Of a DNA stretch of 26,245 nt, positions 15,847-22,939 are shown piece after piece (position 1 is the stretch's first letter; each line of letters starts with the position of its first letter). Source of the DNA: a virus; IMG/VR virus record IMGVR_UViG_3300044701_000292, positions 1-26,245 of that record; one strand, written 5' to 3'. The notes below the pieces were generated by a model, which ran no database searches, was not told the origin of the DNA, and saw nothing but the letters and a program-made list of their open reading frames with translations. Made by a program: the position numbers and the translations under genes.

Positions 15847-15999
15847 TTATAATTTGTTTAATTTTTCTTGTTCGATTTTAGCATCTGTATCTTCCTCCTC
15901 CTCGTCCTCCTCCTCCCAATCGCAATGCTCTAAGCAGTCAGGACAAATGTCAATTTCGTAAAAATTAGTATGTGCGCCACAGCAAGTTGAATAAGGCAT
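15847..15999 (-). CDS. Small Cys/His protein with acidic tail (50 aa)
   Basis: A 50-aa protein with CCGAH (6-10) and CPDCLEHC (19-26), a compact set of four or five Cys and two His that could hold a zinc ion, followed by an almost wholly acidic run (WEEEDEEEEDTD) and a short basic helix. Starts 2 nt after the stop of the gene before it. Family not recognised; zinc binding is inferred from the spacing. Confidence 0.65.
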   Translation of the reverse strand: MPYSTCCGAHTNFYEIDICPDCLEHCDWEEEDEEEEDTDAKIEQEKLNKL

Positions 16000-16001
16000 A
16001 G

Positions 16002-16178
16002 TTATATCATTTTTTCTTTTATACATTTGCTACAATACCATAACTGATGACCACTGCCCTTACTTGTATAATATAATTGGTAAGTATGGCCTTTAAGCGA
16101 GCAAATAAATTCCTTCCAAAACTTTTGATATTTCCATTTTCGTAAATACCTTTTTAATTCTTTTTGTTCTTGTGTCAT
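16002..16178 (-). CDS. Small basic protein with CxxC (58 aa)
   Basis: A 58-aa basic protein (MTQEQKELKRYLRKWKYQKF...) ending in LWYCSKCIKEKMI with a CxxC pair plus an upstream Cys and His, possibly a zinc site. Its ATG overlaps the stop of the membrane-protein gene as ATGA. The same frame stays open to 16340, but that upstream part lies over another coding frame, so the short form is preferred. Confidence 0.65.
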   Translation of the reverse strand: MTQEQKELKRYLRKWKYQKFWKEFICSLKGHTYQLYYTSKGSGHQLWYCSKCIKEKMI

Positions 16179-16303
16179 AGATTTTCTATTAAAGCCGTTA
16201 ATAATAAAGCACCGCCCATAATATACCAGAACCATTTTGCGGATAGGCTTTCCGCTTTGTATTGCTCGTTTCTTTTTTCTTGTAAGGTTTTTAATCTGTT
16301 CAT
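16175..16303 (-). CDS. Small membrane protein (42 aa)
   Basis: A 42-aa protein with a charged N-terminal helix (MNRLKTLQEKRNEQYKAESL) and one membrane helix (about 24-41, WFWYIMGGALLLTALIEN). It is the first gene after the promoter at 16330-16337, with a 27-nt leader, and couples by ATGA to the next. A spanin- or holin-type role is possible but nothing confirms it. Confidence 0.65.
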   Translation of the reverse strand: MNRLKTLQEKRNEQYKAESLSAKWFWYIMGGALLLTALIENL

Positions 16304-16329
16304 ATTGGTTTGTTTTTGGTTTTGTTATA

Positions 16330-16337
16330 CAAATATA
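16330..16337 (-). promoter_or_regulatory. Bacteroidota-type promoter (-7 box)
   Basis: Minus strand TATATTTG, a perfect fit to the TAnnTTTG -7 box of Bacteroidota housekeeping promoters, placed 27 nt before the start codon at 16303 in the largest non-coding gap of the window (16304-16469). No clear TTG-type -33 element is seen at the expected distance. Confidence 0.6.
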
Positions 16338-16430
16338 CACCTTTTAAACATATTCTATACATTTAAGGTACTTTTTTTTGTAAAAATTATGTTAAAATCT
16401 ATAAACCTTTAAAAATCAAATAGTTGTGGT

Positions 16431-16463
16431 TTTATCAATCACAAAGAAGCCGTTTATCAATCA
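16431..16463 (-). repeat. Paired 11-bp direct repeats, possible operator
   Basis: TTTATCAATCA (plus strand) occurs at 16431-16441 and 16453-16463, 22 bp start to start, about two helical turns apart, placing both copies on the same DNA face. They lie between the terL stop and the promoter at 16330-16337. A regulator site is possible. Confidence 0.4.
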
Positions 16464-16469
16464 ATAAGC

Positions 16470-17621
16470 CTAAGCAAAGGCGTAACGCCCTGATCCCCTT
16501 TTATAGTTAAAGTTCTGCCAAGCTAAAGCCAATGCCATAACGCAATCGTCGTGGAATCCCGAAGGCGCAGAATAGCGTACCCCGTTAGCCGTAAACTGAT
16601 ATTCAAATATATCTAATTCGTCAACAATAACTCCTTCTGGATAGCTTATCTTGCCCTGTTGTATTGCCTGTGCCAAGCCCTCCATTAGTTGCTGCTTTGA
16701 TTGACTTGTAAACTTTAAACCTTCTATATTTATTCCTTCTCTTTTTAAGTCCTCAAGGATAGGATCACCTACACCCGTGCTATCTGCTAATATAGGCGCA
16801 ATAGGAAGCCTTCTTATTGTTTCCTTAGTATTATGCCAATCCATTTGAAAGCGGTCAAAATAAGCCACATTGCCGCTACTATCAAGCCCTATGATAACAG
16901 TGAAGTCAACTGACTTAGCAAGGTCAATTCCATAAGCTACGATTTGCTGACTTGATATAGGACGAATGCAGTTTTTTATATAGGCGTTCCCAAAAGGGTT
17001 GGCACTATTCTCGGAAGGGTTTGCAAGGTATTCCTGCTCAAATACAACCTCTGGCAACTGCAATCGTGCCTCGTCTATTTCCCTTGTGTTAATATAAGGA
17101 TTATCGTATGTACTAAATTTAAAAGACTGCCAATCATTCTCGCCTTGTTTCATAAACATAGAGTAGAAAAAGTTCTTACCTCTTGGCGTAGATAGGAATA
17201 CAGCCTTACCTTGATAATCGGTTAAGGTTGGGCGTATGCTATTCTGCCATCCTGATTCTAAGTCAGGGATAAATGCTGCCTCGTCTATGATAACTAAATG
17301 AAACTTGCGACCTCTTAAATTGTCTAATCGTTCCCCTGTATAAAATTCAATTGATCCATTATTAGGGCAATAGATTTTAAGGTTGCTGATATTGTTTTTA
17401 AATGGTAGTGCTGCGGTTAACCTTTCAAAGAATGTTTTAGCTAATTTATAGGTAGGTGTAATATAAGCAACCTGCCCTCCTTTAATTGATTCACTAATTG
17501 ATAGTATCTGCGATAGTTCTGATTTACCGAAACGACGTCCGCACATAACCACAATAAAACGCTTGTCGCATTCTAATATCTTCTTTTGGTTTATATGCGG
17601 ATTGGGTAATTCTATGCGCAT
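16470..17621 (-). CDS. terL: Terminase large subunit
   Basis: ATP-driven DNA packaging motor and nuclease, 383 aa. The ATPase half shows Walker A MCGRRFGKS (26-34), Walker B LVIIDEA (109-115) and coupling motif STPRG (144-148). The RNase H-like nuclease half shows the acidic residues Asp233 (YGIDLAKS), Asp280 (LADSTGVGD) and the pair Asp358/359 (GFHDDC). The protein is complete but on the short side for a large terminase. The start overlaps the stop of the small subunit as TAATG, so the two are coupled. A 167-nt gap with a promoter follows. Confidence 0.95.
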   Translation of the reverse strand: MRIELPNPHINQKKILECDKRFIVVMCGRRFGKSELSQILSISESIKGGQVAYITPTYKLAKTFFERLTAALPFKNNISNLKIYCPNNGSIEFYTGERLDNLRGRKFHLVIIDEAAFIPDLESGWQNSIRPTLTDYQGKAVFLSTPRGKNFFYSMFMKQGENDWQSFKFSTYDNPYINTREIDEARLQLPEVVFEQEYLANPSENSANPFGNAYIKNCIRPISSQQIVAYGIDLAKSVDFTVIIGLDSSGNVAYFDRFQMDWHNTKETIRRLPIAPILADSTGVGDPILEDLKREGINIEGLKFTSQSKQQLMEGLAQAIQQGKISYPEGVIVDELDIFEYQFTANGVRYSAPSGFHDDCVMALALAWQNFNYKRGSGRYAFA

Positions 17622-17980
17622 TATAAAATTGTTTTGCCTTCAACAAACACAACCTCGATTCTTGTATCCTGCTGAATATCCATTTGTTCTTTGGGCTTGC
17701 CATATACTCGGGTTAGCAAAGTATCTAAAGAATACAGGCTACCCTTTTCTAAAGACTTACGCATAGCTGCGGCAATAGTCTTTTCTAATATCGTTGCCTT
17801 TGGGTTATCCCAAACCTTTTTTAATTCCTCCATATCCATTGACATCATCACTTGGATCGTATCGTTTATTTCGCTTAGCTTGTAACCTTGCTCTTTCAGT
17901 AGGCTAACGTATTTACGCGGACGTCCGTTTGGGTTACCTGATTCGCCTGGTTTAAATGGTATTAAATGTTCTTTGCTCAT
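17621..17980 (-). CDS. Terminase small subunit-like protein
   Basis: A 119-aa protein that should bind the packaging site and load the large subunit. It has the FKPGESGNPNGRPRK stretch (8-22) typical of this protein group (DUF5681-like) followed by helices with KATILEKTIAAAMRKSLEKG and SLYSLDTLLTRVYGKPKEQ, the latter close to small terminase domains. Position directly before terL with a coupled stop-start supports the role. A 4-nt gap separates it from the methyltransferase gene. Confidence 0.8.
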   Translation of the reverse strand: MSKEHLIPFKPGESGNPNGRPRKYVSLLKEQGYKLSEINDTIQVMMSMDMEELKKVWDNPKATILEKTIAAAMRKSLEKGSLYSLDTLLTRVYGKPKEQMDIQQDTRIEVVFVEGKTIL

Positions 17981-17984
17981 TCTG

Positions 17985-19094
17985 TTATTGTTCTGTTTTT
18001 ATATACGCTTGTCCGTTTCTTTTTATTTCTAAAGTCGGGTCAAGTTTTTTCATTCTATCTACGATTACTTGGCAGTATTTTGGGTCAAGTTCCATCAAAT
18101 ATGTTTTAACTCCTAATTGTTGTCCTGTAACCATTGTTACCCCACTACCACCAAAAAAGTCAGCAATTGACTTTATATTGCCTTTTGTTTTTTCAATACA
18201 CCATTCAACTAATGAAACAGGCTTTTGTGTTGGATGTACTCTATTTGTTTTTTCAGATGCTTGTGTAAATTGTCTTACAACGCTTCTAATGTTAGTCCAA
18301 GCTAACTCACAATCAGTTTGGTCGCTACCTCCATTGTTTTTATCCCAAACCAACCAGCATTCGCTATCTGGCAATGCAGATGAATAGTAATTTGCACCCC
18401 ACCAAATATGATGTGCTTTTGGATATAATGAATAAACTAAATTAAAGCTATCTCTTGCCACATCAGTATTATCATCGCCCATAATATCTTTCCCATATTT
18501 TTCCTTTAATACACCGCTTTTACTAACTGCATTCATTCCGTATGGTGGGTCAGTATGAACTAAATCTGGTTCATTACCATTCATAAGTTTAGTAATATGG
18601 TCTGAATCAATACTGCTTCCACAAAGTAATCTGTGTTCGCCTATCTCAAATAAATCTCCTAATACTATATCCGTTTCAACTCCGCCATCTGGAACGGCAA
18701 AATCATCTTCCTCTGCCTCTAATACTTCTTGTTCAAAGTTTGGTATATCTAAACCCCATTCTGTTAATAGTTGCTCATCCCAATTATTCGCGAGTTCGTT
18801 CCAGTCGTGTTCCCCAAAAGCCACATTATCTTTTATAATAAATTCTTTTTGCTTCTGCTCATCCCAATCAACTATATCAACATTGATTTCTTTTAATCCT
18901 GCTTCTTTAATTGCCTTTAGGCGCATATTCCCGCCAAGTACAACCATATCTTTATTGACTACAATAGGACGCACGTTTAACATATCAGGGAAATCCTGTA
19001 TTGACTTTACAAGTTTTTTAAACTTCTCGTCTTTAATTAAACGGGGATTGTTAGGATTAGCAATTACTTCCGTGATCTTTACTTTTTTTATCAT
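17985..19094 (-). CDS. ParB-like domain fused to DNA methyltransferase
   Basis: A 369-aa two-domain protein common in phages. Residues 5-90 form a ParB/Srx-like domain ([20 protein letters not shown], then the GGNMRLKA motif at 54-61). The second domain is an amino-methyltransferase: catalytic DPPY at 182-185, HPTQKP at 287-292, and the AdoMet motif FFGGSGVT at 313-320. The catalytic motif precedes the AdoMet motif, the beta-class order, as in N6-adenine or N4-cytosine enzymes. It would mark phage DNA, protecting it from host restriction or from its own nucleases. The target sequence cannot be read from sequence. It lies between small genes and terminase. Confidence 0.92.
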   Translation of the reverse strand: MIKKVKITEVIANPNNPRLIKDEKFKKLVKSIQDFPDMLNVRPIVVNKDMVVLGGNMRLKAIKEAGLKEINVDIVDWDEQKQKEFIIKDNVAFGEHDWNELANNWDEQLLTEWGLDIPNFEQEVLEAEEDDFAVPDGGVETDIVLGDLFEIGEHRLLCGSSIDSDHITKLMNGNEPDLVHTDPPYGMNAVSKSGVLKEKYGKDIMGDDNTDVARDSFNLVYSLYPKAHHIWWGANYYSSALPDSECWLVWDKNNGGSDQTDCELAWTNIRSVVRQFTQASEKTNRVHPTQKPVSLVEWCIEKTKGNIKSIADFFGGSGVTMVTGQQLGVKTYLMELDPKYCQVIVDRMKKLDPTLEIKRNGQAYIKTEQ

Positions 19095-19103
19095 AGGTTT
19101 GTT

Positions 19104-19226
19104 TTATCTACCTTGTTTTACATATTTCTTAGTAGGTTTGTCTTTTGGACCAAATCTCTTTTTGTATTTACCGCATTTCCTTTTACCAAAATTAACCTTT
19201 TTTGAATCACTTTTAACCTTTGCCAT
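19104..19226 (-). CDS. Small basic protein, 40 aa
   Basis: A 40-aa protein with about 15 Lys/Arg (MAKVKSDSKKVNFGKRKCGK followed by YKKRFGPKDKPTKKYVKQGR). Short FGKRK-type proteins ending in GQGR or KQGR are familiar from Bacteroidota phages, with no known function; nucleic acid binding is likely from charge. It overlaps the HNH gene by 14 nt and ends 9 nt before the methyltransferase start. Confidence 0.75.
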   Translation of the reverse strand: MAKVKSDSKKVNFGKRKCGKYKKRFGPKDKPTKKYVKQGR

Positions 19227-19470
19227 TGATTTTTTTATTATGTATGTCTTTTAAATAATCATAATGCGTCTTTGTATCCCCCATTACAACGTGGCATTGT
19301 CTACATAATGCCTGTAAGTTTTCTATCGTGTCCGCGTTTTTAGATCCTCCCATTCCCCTTGCATCTATATGATGTATGTCCACTGCTTTAGATCCACAAG
19401 CCTCACAAGGTATAAAGTCCTCTATTCCGTAACCGAAATAATCAAGATATATTTTAACGTGCTTTTTCAT
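19213..19470 (-). CDS. HNH endonuclease
   Basis: An 85-aa nuclease with the beta-beta-alpha-metal fold: zinc ligands CEAC (22-25) and CRQC (56-59), catalytic HH in VDIHHIDARG (33-34), the helper Asn in IENLQALC (51), and closing His60. An upstream in-frame ATG at 19485 adds five residues; the ATG at 19470 gives the shorter overlap (17 nt) with the previous gene and is preferred. HNH proteins near terminase often take part in packaging as a nicking partner of TerL (as in HK97 gp74); a free homing nuclease is the alternative. Confidence 0.85.
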   Translation of the reverse strand: MKKHVKIYLDYFGYGIEDFIPCEACGSKAVDIHHIDARGMGGSKNADTIENLQALCRQCHVVMGDTKTHYDYLKDIHNKKINGKG

Positions 19471-19879
19471 TATCGATTTGTTCAAGTTTCTTTTGCGCCC
19501 AAGCTACACCCTCGTCGCCTCCCCAAGCTAACCACATTAAAGCACCGCAATCATTTTTAGGATCACCCTTGCTGTTTTCTCTGTGCCTTTCAAAACTTGC
19601 CATTCTTGCTATCGTGTCCCTTGTAATGTTTTCACCTTTAGCTAATTGATTAGCACGCGCCCAACCAACAGGCGTTCCACATTTACGATTATATTGATCC
19701 CTTATATTTATTGCTCTTTGCGCGTTTACTCTTGCGGCTTGTGGGTAGTCATTGTAACTATCTGCCATTGATACACGAATCGCAGCCCATACGCTTTGCG
19801 CTTTTTCCTCTGTATCGTATATACAAGCACCTGATCCTATTCTATATTTTCCGTTTGATTGGCATTTAATTACTGGCAT
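19454..19879 (-). CDS. Conserved phage protein with RMASF...WGGDEG motif
   Basis: A 141-aa protein of a recurrent phage family. It begins MPVIKCQSNGKYRIGSGACI (a short cysteine-containing strand motif), followed by an Ala/Asn/Arg-rich helix and then the conserved core: VGWARANQLAKGENITRDTI (71-90), RMASFERHR (92-100) and LMWLAWGGDEGVAWAQKKL (114-132). I know the core as a separate domain found alone or attached to phage head proteins such as prohead proteases, of no established function. Position before the packaging genes fits a head or packaging role. The name is by pattern only. Confidence 0.65.
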   Translation of the reverse strand: MPVIKCQSNGKYRIGSGACIYDTEEKAQSVWAAIRVSMADSYNDYPQAARVNAQRAINIRDQYNRKCGTPVGWARANQLAKGENITRDTIARMASFERHRENSKGDPKNDCGALMWLAWGGDEGVAWAQKKLEQIDNEKAR

Positions 19880-20873
19880 TTCCTATTAGTTTATTATAAA
19901 TAGCAAACCTTTGCTTATTTACTTCGTGCAGATTAAAGTGCTTATTACAATACTCGTAAAGGTCATTCCCGTACTGCTTACGCGCTGCTTGATCGTGGGT
20001 TAATAGTTTTATCCAATAATACCAATCCTTTTGACTATTGACGTGGCAAGCAGGATAAAAGCCCTTATAAGGGTGTACGTTGCTTACAATAGCAGGGTTT
20101 TTCTTTGATGCTGTTTCTAATACCTTTAAATTAGATTTCATTGAATTAAACTTAGAATCTACTAAAGGGATAAGACTAATATCAGAATCACAATAAGCTG
20201 CCATATATTCCGTTACAGGATTATAGTTATAAATCGTGGGCTTTAGTTTTAACCCGTTAGTAAAAGCACAAATCATATTATCCCAAATATGTTTTTCAGC
20301 TTCATTATACCCCGCTATGATTGTTCGTACAGGGAAATTTATGCGCTTCATTGGGTTGCGAAGTATTTCCAAGTCCTTGCCGTGTGTTCCTGATCCTGAC
20401 CAAAACAACCTTACAAGATCCGATGGCTTTTTTTCTAATACAAATTGTTCCTCGCCGTATGGTATTGCGTTAGGTAATATTTCTACGTTTGTATTGTGCT
20501 TATATATTTCTTGTGCTAACCTATCATGCGTACAAGTACAAAGATCTGCTATCTGTACCCAATTGATAATCTGTTCTGAAATCTGATTTAAAATATAATG
20601 CTGATATAGTATGTGCGAAGGATCAAGCTGCCAATGATCGTCATTGTCAACTACTAATTTAAAGCCATACTTTTTGCGCCATTCAATCATTTGCTCTGGC
20701 GTTATATTAGCAAGCATCCTATTAATAACCACAATATCAAAATTCCCCTCAAATACTTCCTCGCTTATTGTATCTGTAATCAAGCAATAATCTTTTTTCA
20801 TATTAACCAAAGGCATCATTATCCTATGATAACCCACGCCGCTTTGCTTACTTGTTATTGCTAAAATTCGCAT
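19866..20873 (-). CDS. Glycosyltransferase, GT4-like (GT-B fold)
   Basis: A 335-aa sugar transferase. The N-terminal half starts with a Rossmann strand (MRILAITSKQSGVGYHRIMM); the C-terminal half has the donor-site pattern LPNAIP (133-138), RLFWSGSGTHGKDLEIL (155-171), DISLIPL (231-237) and SMKSNLKVLETASKKNPAIV (244-263), which includes the usual Glu of GT4 enzymes. Retaining transfer from a nucleotide sugar is expected; donor and acceptor are unknown. It overlaps the GT2 gene by 13 nt. It may decorate virion proteins, modify host surface glycans or modify DNA. Confidence 0.85.
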   Translation of the reverse strand: MRILAITSKQSGVGYHRIMMPLVNMKKDYCLITDTISEEVFEGNFDIVVINRMLANITPEQMIEWRKKYGFKLVVDNDDHWQLDPSHILYQHYILNQISEQIINWVQIADLCTCTHDRLAQEIYKHNTNVEILPNAIPYGEEQFVLEKKPSDLVRLFWSGSGTHGKDLEILRNPMKRINFPVRTIIAGYNEAEKHIWDNMICAFTNGLKLKPTIYNYNPVTEYMAAYCDSDISLIPLVDSKFNSMKSNLKVLETASKKNPAIVSNVHPYKGFYPACHVNSQKDWYYWIKLLTHDQAARKQYGNDLYEYCNKHFNLHEVNKQRFAIYNKLIGNASN

Positions 20874-21535
20874 CTAAGTTTTTTTTCTGTATGATATATA
20901 GGTTGGTATTTTTCCCAAACCGCTTGCGCTCTTTGTAGGCTTGCGTCCTTCATAGCCCTGTAATCTGTGCCATTCCCAACGTCGTGTCCGATATGCTCGC
21001 TTCTTAATTCTGGAATATAATAATTAGTAAATCCTGCAATCGTAGCCCTTTCTGCATAATCCCTATCTTGCATTCCGTATGGATCGTATTCGGTATTGTA
21101 TCCTCCAATCGTGTCAATCAATTCCCTCGTAATAAAATTATTTCCAAATGGGGTATGTGTCTTATGTATTCCGTCCTGTAATGGCGGCAATTCCTCAACG
21201 CAATGTATACCAATAATGCCTGTTTTTGACACACGTTGCGCAAACATAACCCAATTTGACAACCAATTGGTAGGTAATAGTATATCGTTTGCCAAAATAC
21301 AAACGCCATCATATCCTCTGGTCATTCTTAGTCCTGCATTTACTCCCGCGCCTATGCCTCTTTTATTTGCCACATTGCAATTAGTCCAATCGTATAAATC
21401 ATAGGGTATTTGATCGCTTCCATTGTCTACTAAAAAGCAATCAGCATCATATCCAGAATTAAAAAAATTCTGATCTATAACCCTCTTTGTTAAATCGTTT
21501 CTATTTAGGGTTAATAAGATTACGGCTATATTCAT
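20861..21535 (-). CDS. Glycosyltransferase family 2
   Basis: A 224-aa GT-A-fold transferase: N-terminal strand NIAVILLTLNRNDLTKRVID (2-21), FLVDNGSD (34-41), KRGIGAGVNAGLRM (58-71), and the metal-site region CILANDILLP (79-88) in which a single Asp replaces the classical DXD. A later GMQDRDYAERATIAGF (154-169) corresponds to the ED-type base motif. The protein is complete but short for GT2. It overlaps the acyltransferase by 35 nt and the GT4-like gene by 13 nt, so all three are coupled. Confidence 0.88.
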   Translation of the reverse strand: MNIAVILLTLNRNDLTKRVIDQNFFNSGYDADCFLVDNGSDQIPYDLYDWTNCNVANKRGIGAGVNAGLRMTRGYDGVCILANDILLPTNWLSNWVMFAQRVSKTGIIGIHCVEELPPLQDGIHKTHTPFGNNFITRELIDTIGGYNTEYDPYGMQDRDYAERATIAGFTNYYIPELRSEHIGHDVGNGTDYRAMKDASLQRAQAVWEKYQPIYHTEKKLRCEF

Positions 21536-22004
21536 TTGTTCCTAATTTTCTTGCAGGCACACCCGCGTATTTACTAAATTCCTCTGTTGATCCTTTTATA
21601 AAAGCACTTGCGCCAATCATACAACCGCGTTCAATAATTGTAAACTGATGCAATACCGCGTTTAACCCAATGTTTGAATATTCTTTAATAATTGTATGTC
21701 CTCCTATTTTAGCACCGCAGCTTATTGTAACATTATCCCAAATATGGCAATCGTGTCCGATATGTGCGTGCTTCATTATAAAACAATTATTCCCGATAAT
21801 AGTCGGATCTATTGTACCCGCATCAATAGTAATTAAGCCTGTAATCATATTCCCATTTCCAATGATTACCTTACCTTTCGGCTGTCCCCAATATTTTTTA
21901 TGTTCTGCTTGATCGCCTATAATACAATAAGCCCCAATATAATTGTTATCACCTAATTCAACATTATCGCCTATGATTGCCGTTGGATGTATAAAATTTG
22001 CCAT
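21501..22004 (-). CDS. LpxA-like hexapeptide-repeat acyltransferase
   Basis: A left-handed beta-helix acyltransferase of 167 aa from MANFIHP. An ATG five codons upstream would overlap the previous gene by 14 nt, so 22004 is used. The hexapeptide pattern runs from IHPTAIIGDNVELGDN to the C-terminus. It follows LpxA closely around the active site: AHIGHD (E. coli His122/His125; here His81 and His84), the GGH triad (His103 for His144) and LHQF (His119 for His160). It lacks the C-terminal helical domain of true LpxA (about 260 aa). Substrate may be a nucleotide sugar or a glycan. NeuD/PglD- or GlmU-like enzymes are the alternatives. Confidence 0.85.
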   Translation of the reverse strand: MANFIHPTAIIGDNVELGDNNYIGAYCIIGDQAEHKKYWGQPKGKVIIGNGNMITGLITIDAGTIDPTIIGNNCFIMKHAHIGHDCHIWDNVTISCGAKIGGHTIIKEYSNIGLNAVLHQFTIIERGCMIGASAFIKGSTEEFSKYAGVPARKLGTNEYSRNLINPK

Positions 22005-22005
22005 A

Positions 22006-22227
22006 TTATTGTGTTTCAAACCATTGATATAATCGCATTACCATTTCAAACTTACAAGATCCACACCATACTGATACAATGAAATTAGGATCTAAATAAC
22101 TCCTATATATATGTTCGTACATTTTTAAGTCATCTAAGTCAAGATTTCTTATATATCCGTTTTTAGCACATTCATAATTGCCTATGTTAGCGGTAAGCCA
22201 TTCCCTATGCTCTTGTTTTATTTCCAT
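22006..22227 (-). CDS. Small protein with WCGSC motif
   Basis: A 73-aa soluble protein, or 76 aa from an upstream ATG at 22236. It begins MEIKQEHREWLTANIGNYEC, has an acidic middle (DLDDLKMYEHIYRSYLDP) and ends VSVWCGSCKFEMVMRLYQWF plus three residues. The CxxC could bind zinc or be redox-active. I have seen this WCGSC form in Bacteroidota phages but know no function. The start overlaps the previous gene by 10 nt, the stop lies 1 nt before the acyltransferase. Confidence 0.65.
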   Translation of the reverse strand: MEIKQEHREWLTANIGNYECAKNGYIRNLDLDDLKMYEHIYRSYLDPNFIVSVWCGSCKFEMVMRLYQWFETQ

Positions 22228-22457
22228 AAAGACCATATTAGTTTTGTTATAATTGGGGCTAAGAATCCTGATATAAACATTGTACTTGTAATATTCTGGA
22301 TTAATTCAGGCAGGAAATAGTGTATTGGCGCAAGCCACGCAGCCAAGCAACTTCCACAATTAAAGGGCTTGTAATTGATTCCCCATTTATGGTGTAGGTT
22401 ATGAATCTCAGTAAAAAATAATGATGCACAGATAGCAGTTATAATTGATAAAATCAT
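22218..22457 (-). CDS. Small membrane protein with CGSC motif
   Basis: A 79-aa protein with an N-terminal hydrophobic segment (1-17), a loop with FNCGSCLAAW (32-41) and one or two further hydrophobic segments (about 39-50 and 57-77). The Cys pair beside a membrane helix recalls DUF1360-like proteins. Linked by ATGA to the sigma gene stop. Function unknown; a holin role cannot be excluded. Confidence 0.65.
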   Translation of the reverse strand: MILSIITAICASLFFTEIHNLHHKWGINYKPFNCGSCLAAWLAPIHYFLPELIQNITSTMFISGFLAPIITKLIWSLWK

Positions 22458-22939
22458 TTTCTAATATTTGTTTTCATTTGTTTTTTGGTTTTATTTATCG
22501 TGCGTATAATTGACATATATGGTATGCCCGTTTTACGGCTTAATTCTTTAGCATTCTTTTTAAAGTCAATAGCATATAGTTTTAAAATTTCTTTGTTATA
22601 CCAATGTAAGCCTTCCATATTTGCTTCTAACTTTTCAAACATACTTTTATCGTAATCATCTGAAACAAAATCCTGATCCACAAACTCCGTGTAGTTTCTG
22701 TAATTTTTATAAAAAGTACTTCGGTCGCTTTTAATCATATTAAGCATAATCCTAACAATATAAAATTTTAACTCATTCCTTTCAAATAATCCTACCAACT
22801 TATCATCTTCCATTTCGCAAAGAACTAAAAAAACTTCTGCCTTTAAATCATAGCGCAGTTCCTCTGGATGCATTTTATCAAATGCGTCGTTAACTTCTTT
22901 TAAAGTCCAATATTGTTCTAAAATTTCATTTTTGACCAT
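22454..22939 (-). CDS. Sigma-70-like transcription factor
   Basis: A 161-aa protein with the two blocks of a minimal sigma factor. Residues about 28-82 resemble region 2: LRYDLKAEVFLVLCEMEDDK, then LKFYIVRIMLNMIKSDRSTF (57-76), containing the core-binding and -10-contact helices. Residues about 112-156 resemble region 4, with HWYNKEILKLYAIDFKKNA and the helix-turn-helix KELSRKTGIPYMSIIRTINK (131-150). Similar proteins are common in phages of Bacteroidota. It probably guides host RNA polymerase to phage promoters. It overlaps the VRR-NUC gene by 22 nt. Confidence 0.75.
   Translation of the reverse strand: MVKNEILEQYWTLKEVNDAFDKMHPEELRYDLKAEVFLVLCEMEDDKLVGLFERNELKFYIVRIMLNMIKSDRSTFYKNYRNYTEFVDQDFVSDDYDKSMFEKLEANMEGLHWYNKEILKLYAIDFKKNAKELSRKTGIPYMSIIRTINKTKKQMKTNIRK

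Noticed and set aside
17985-19470. A classical restriction-modification system
   Set aside because: The HNH protein is small, of the phage packaging or homing type, and no specificity subunit or restriction-type enzyme is next to the methyltransferase.
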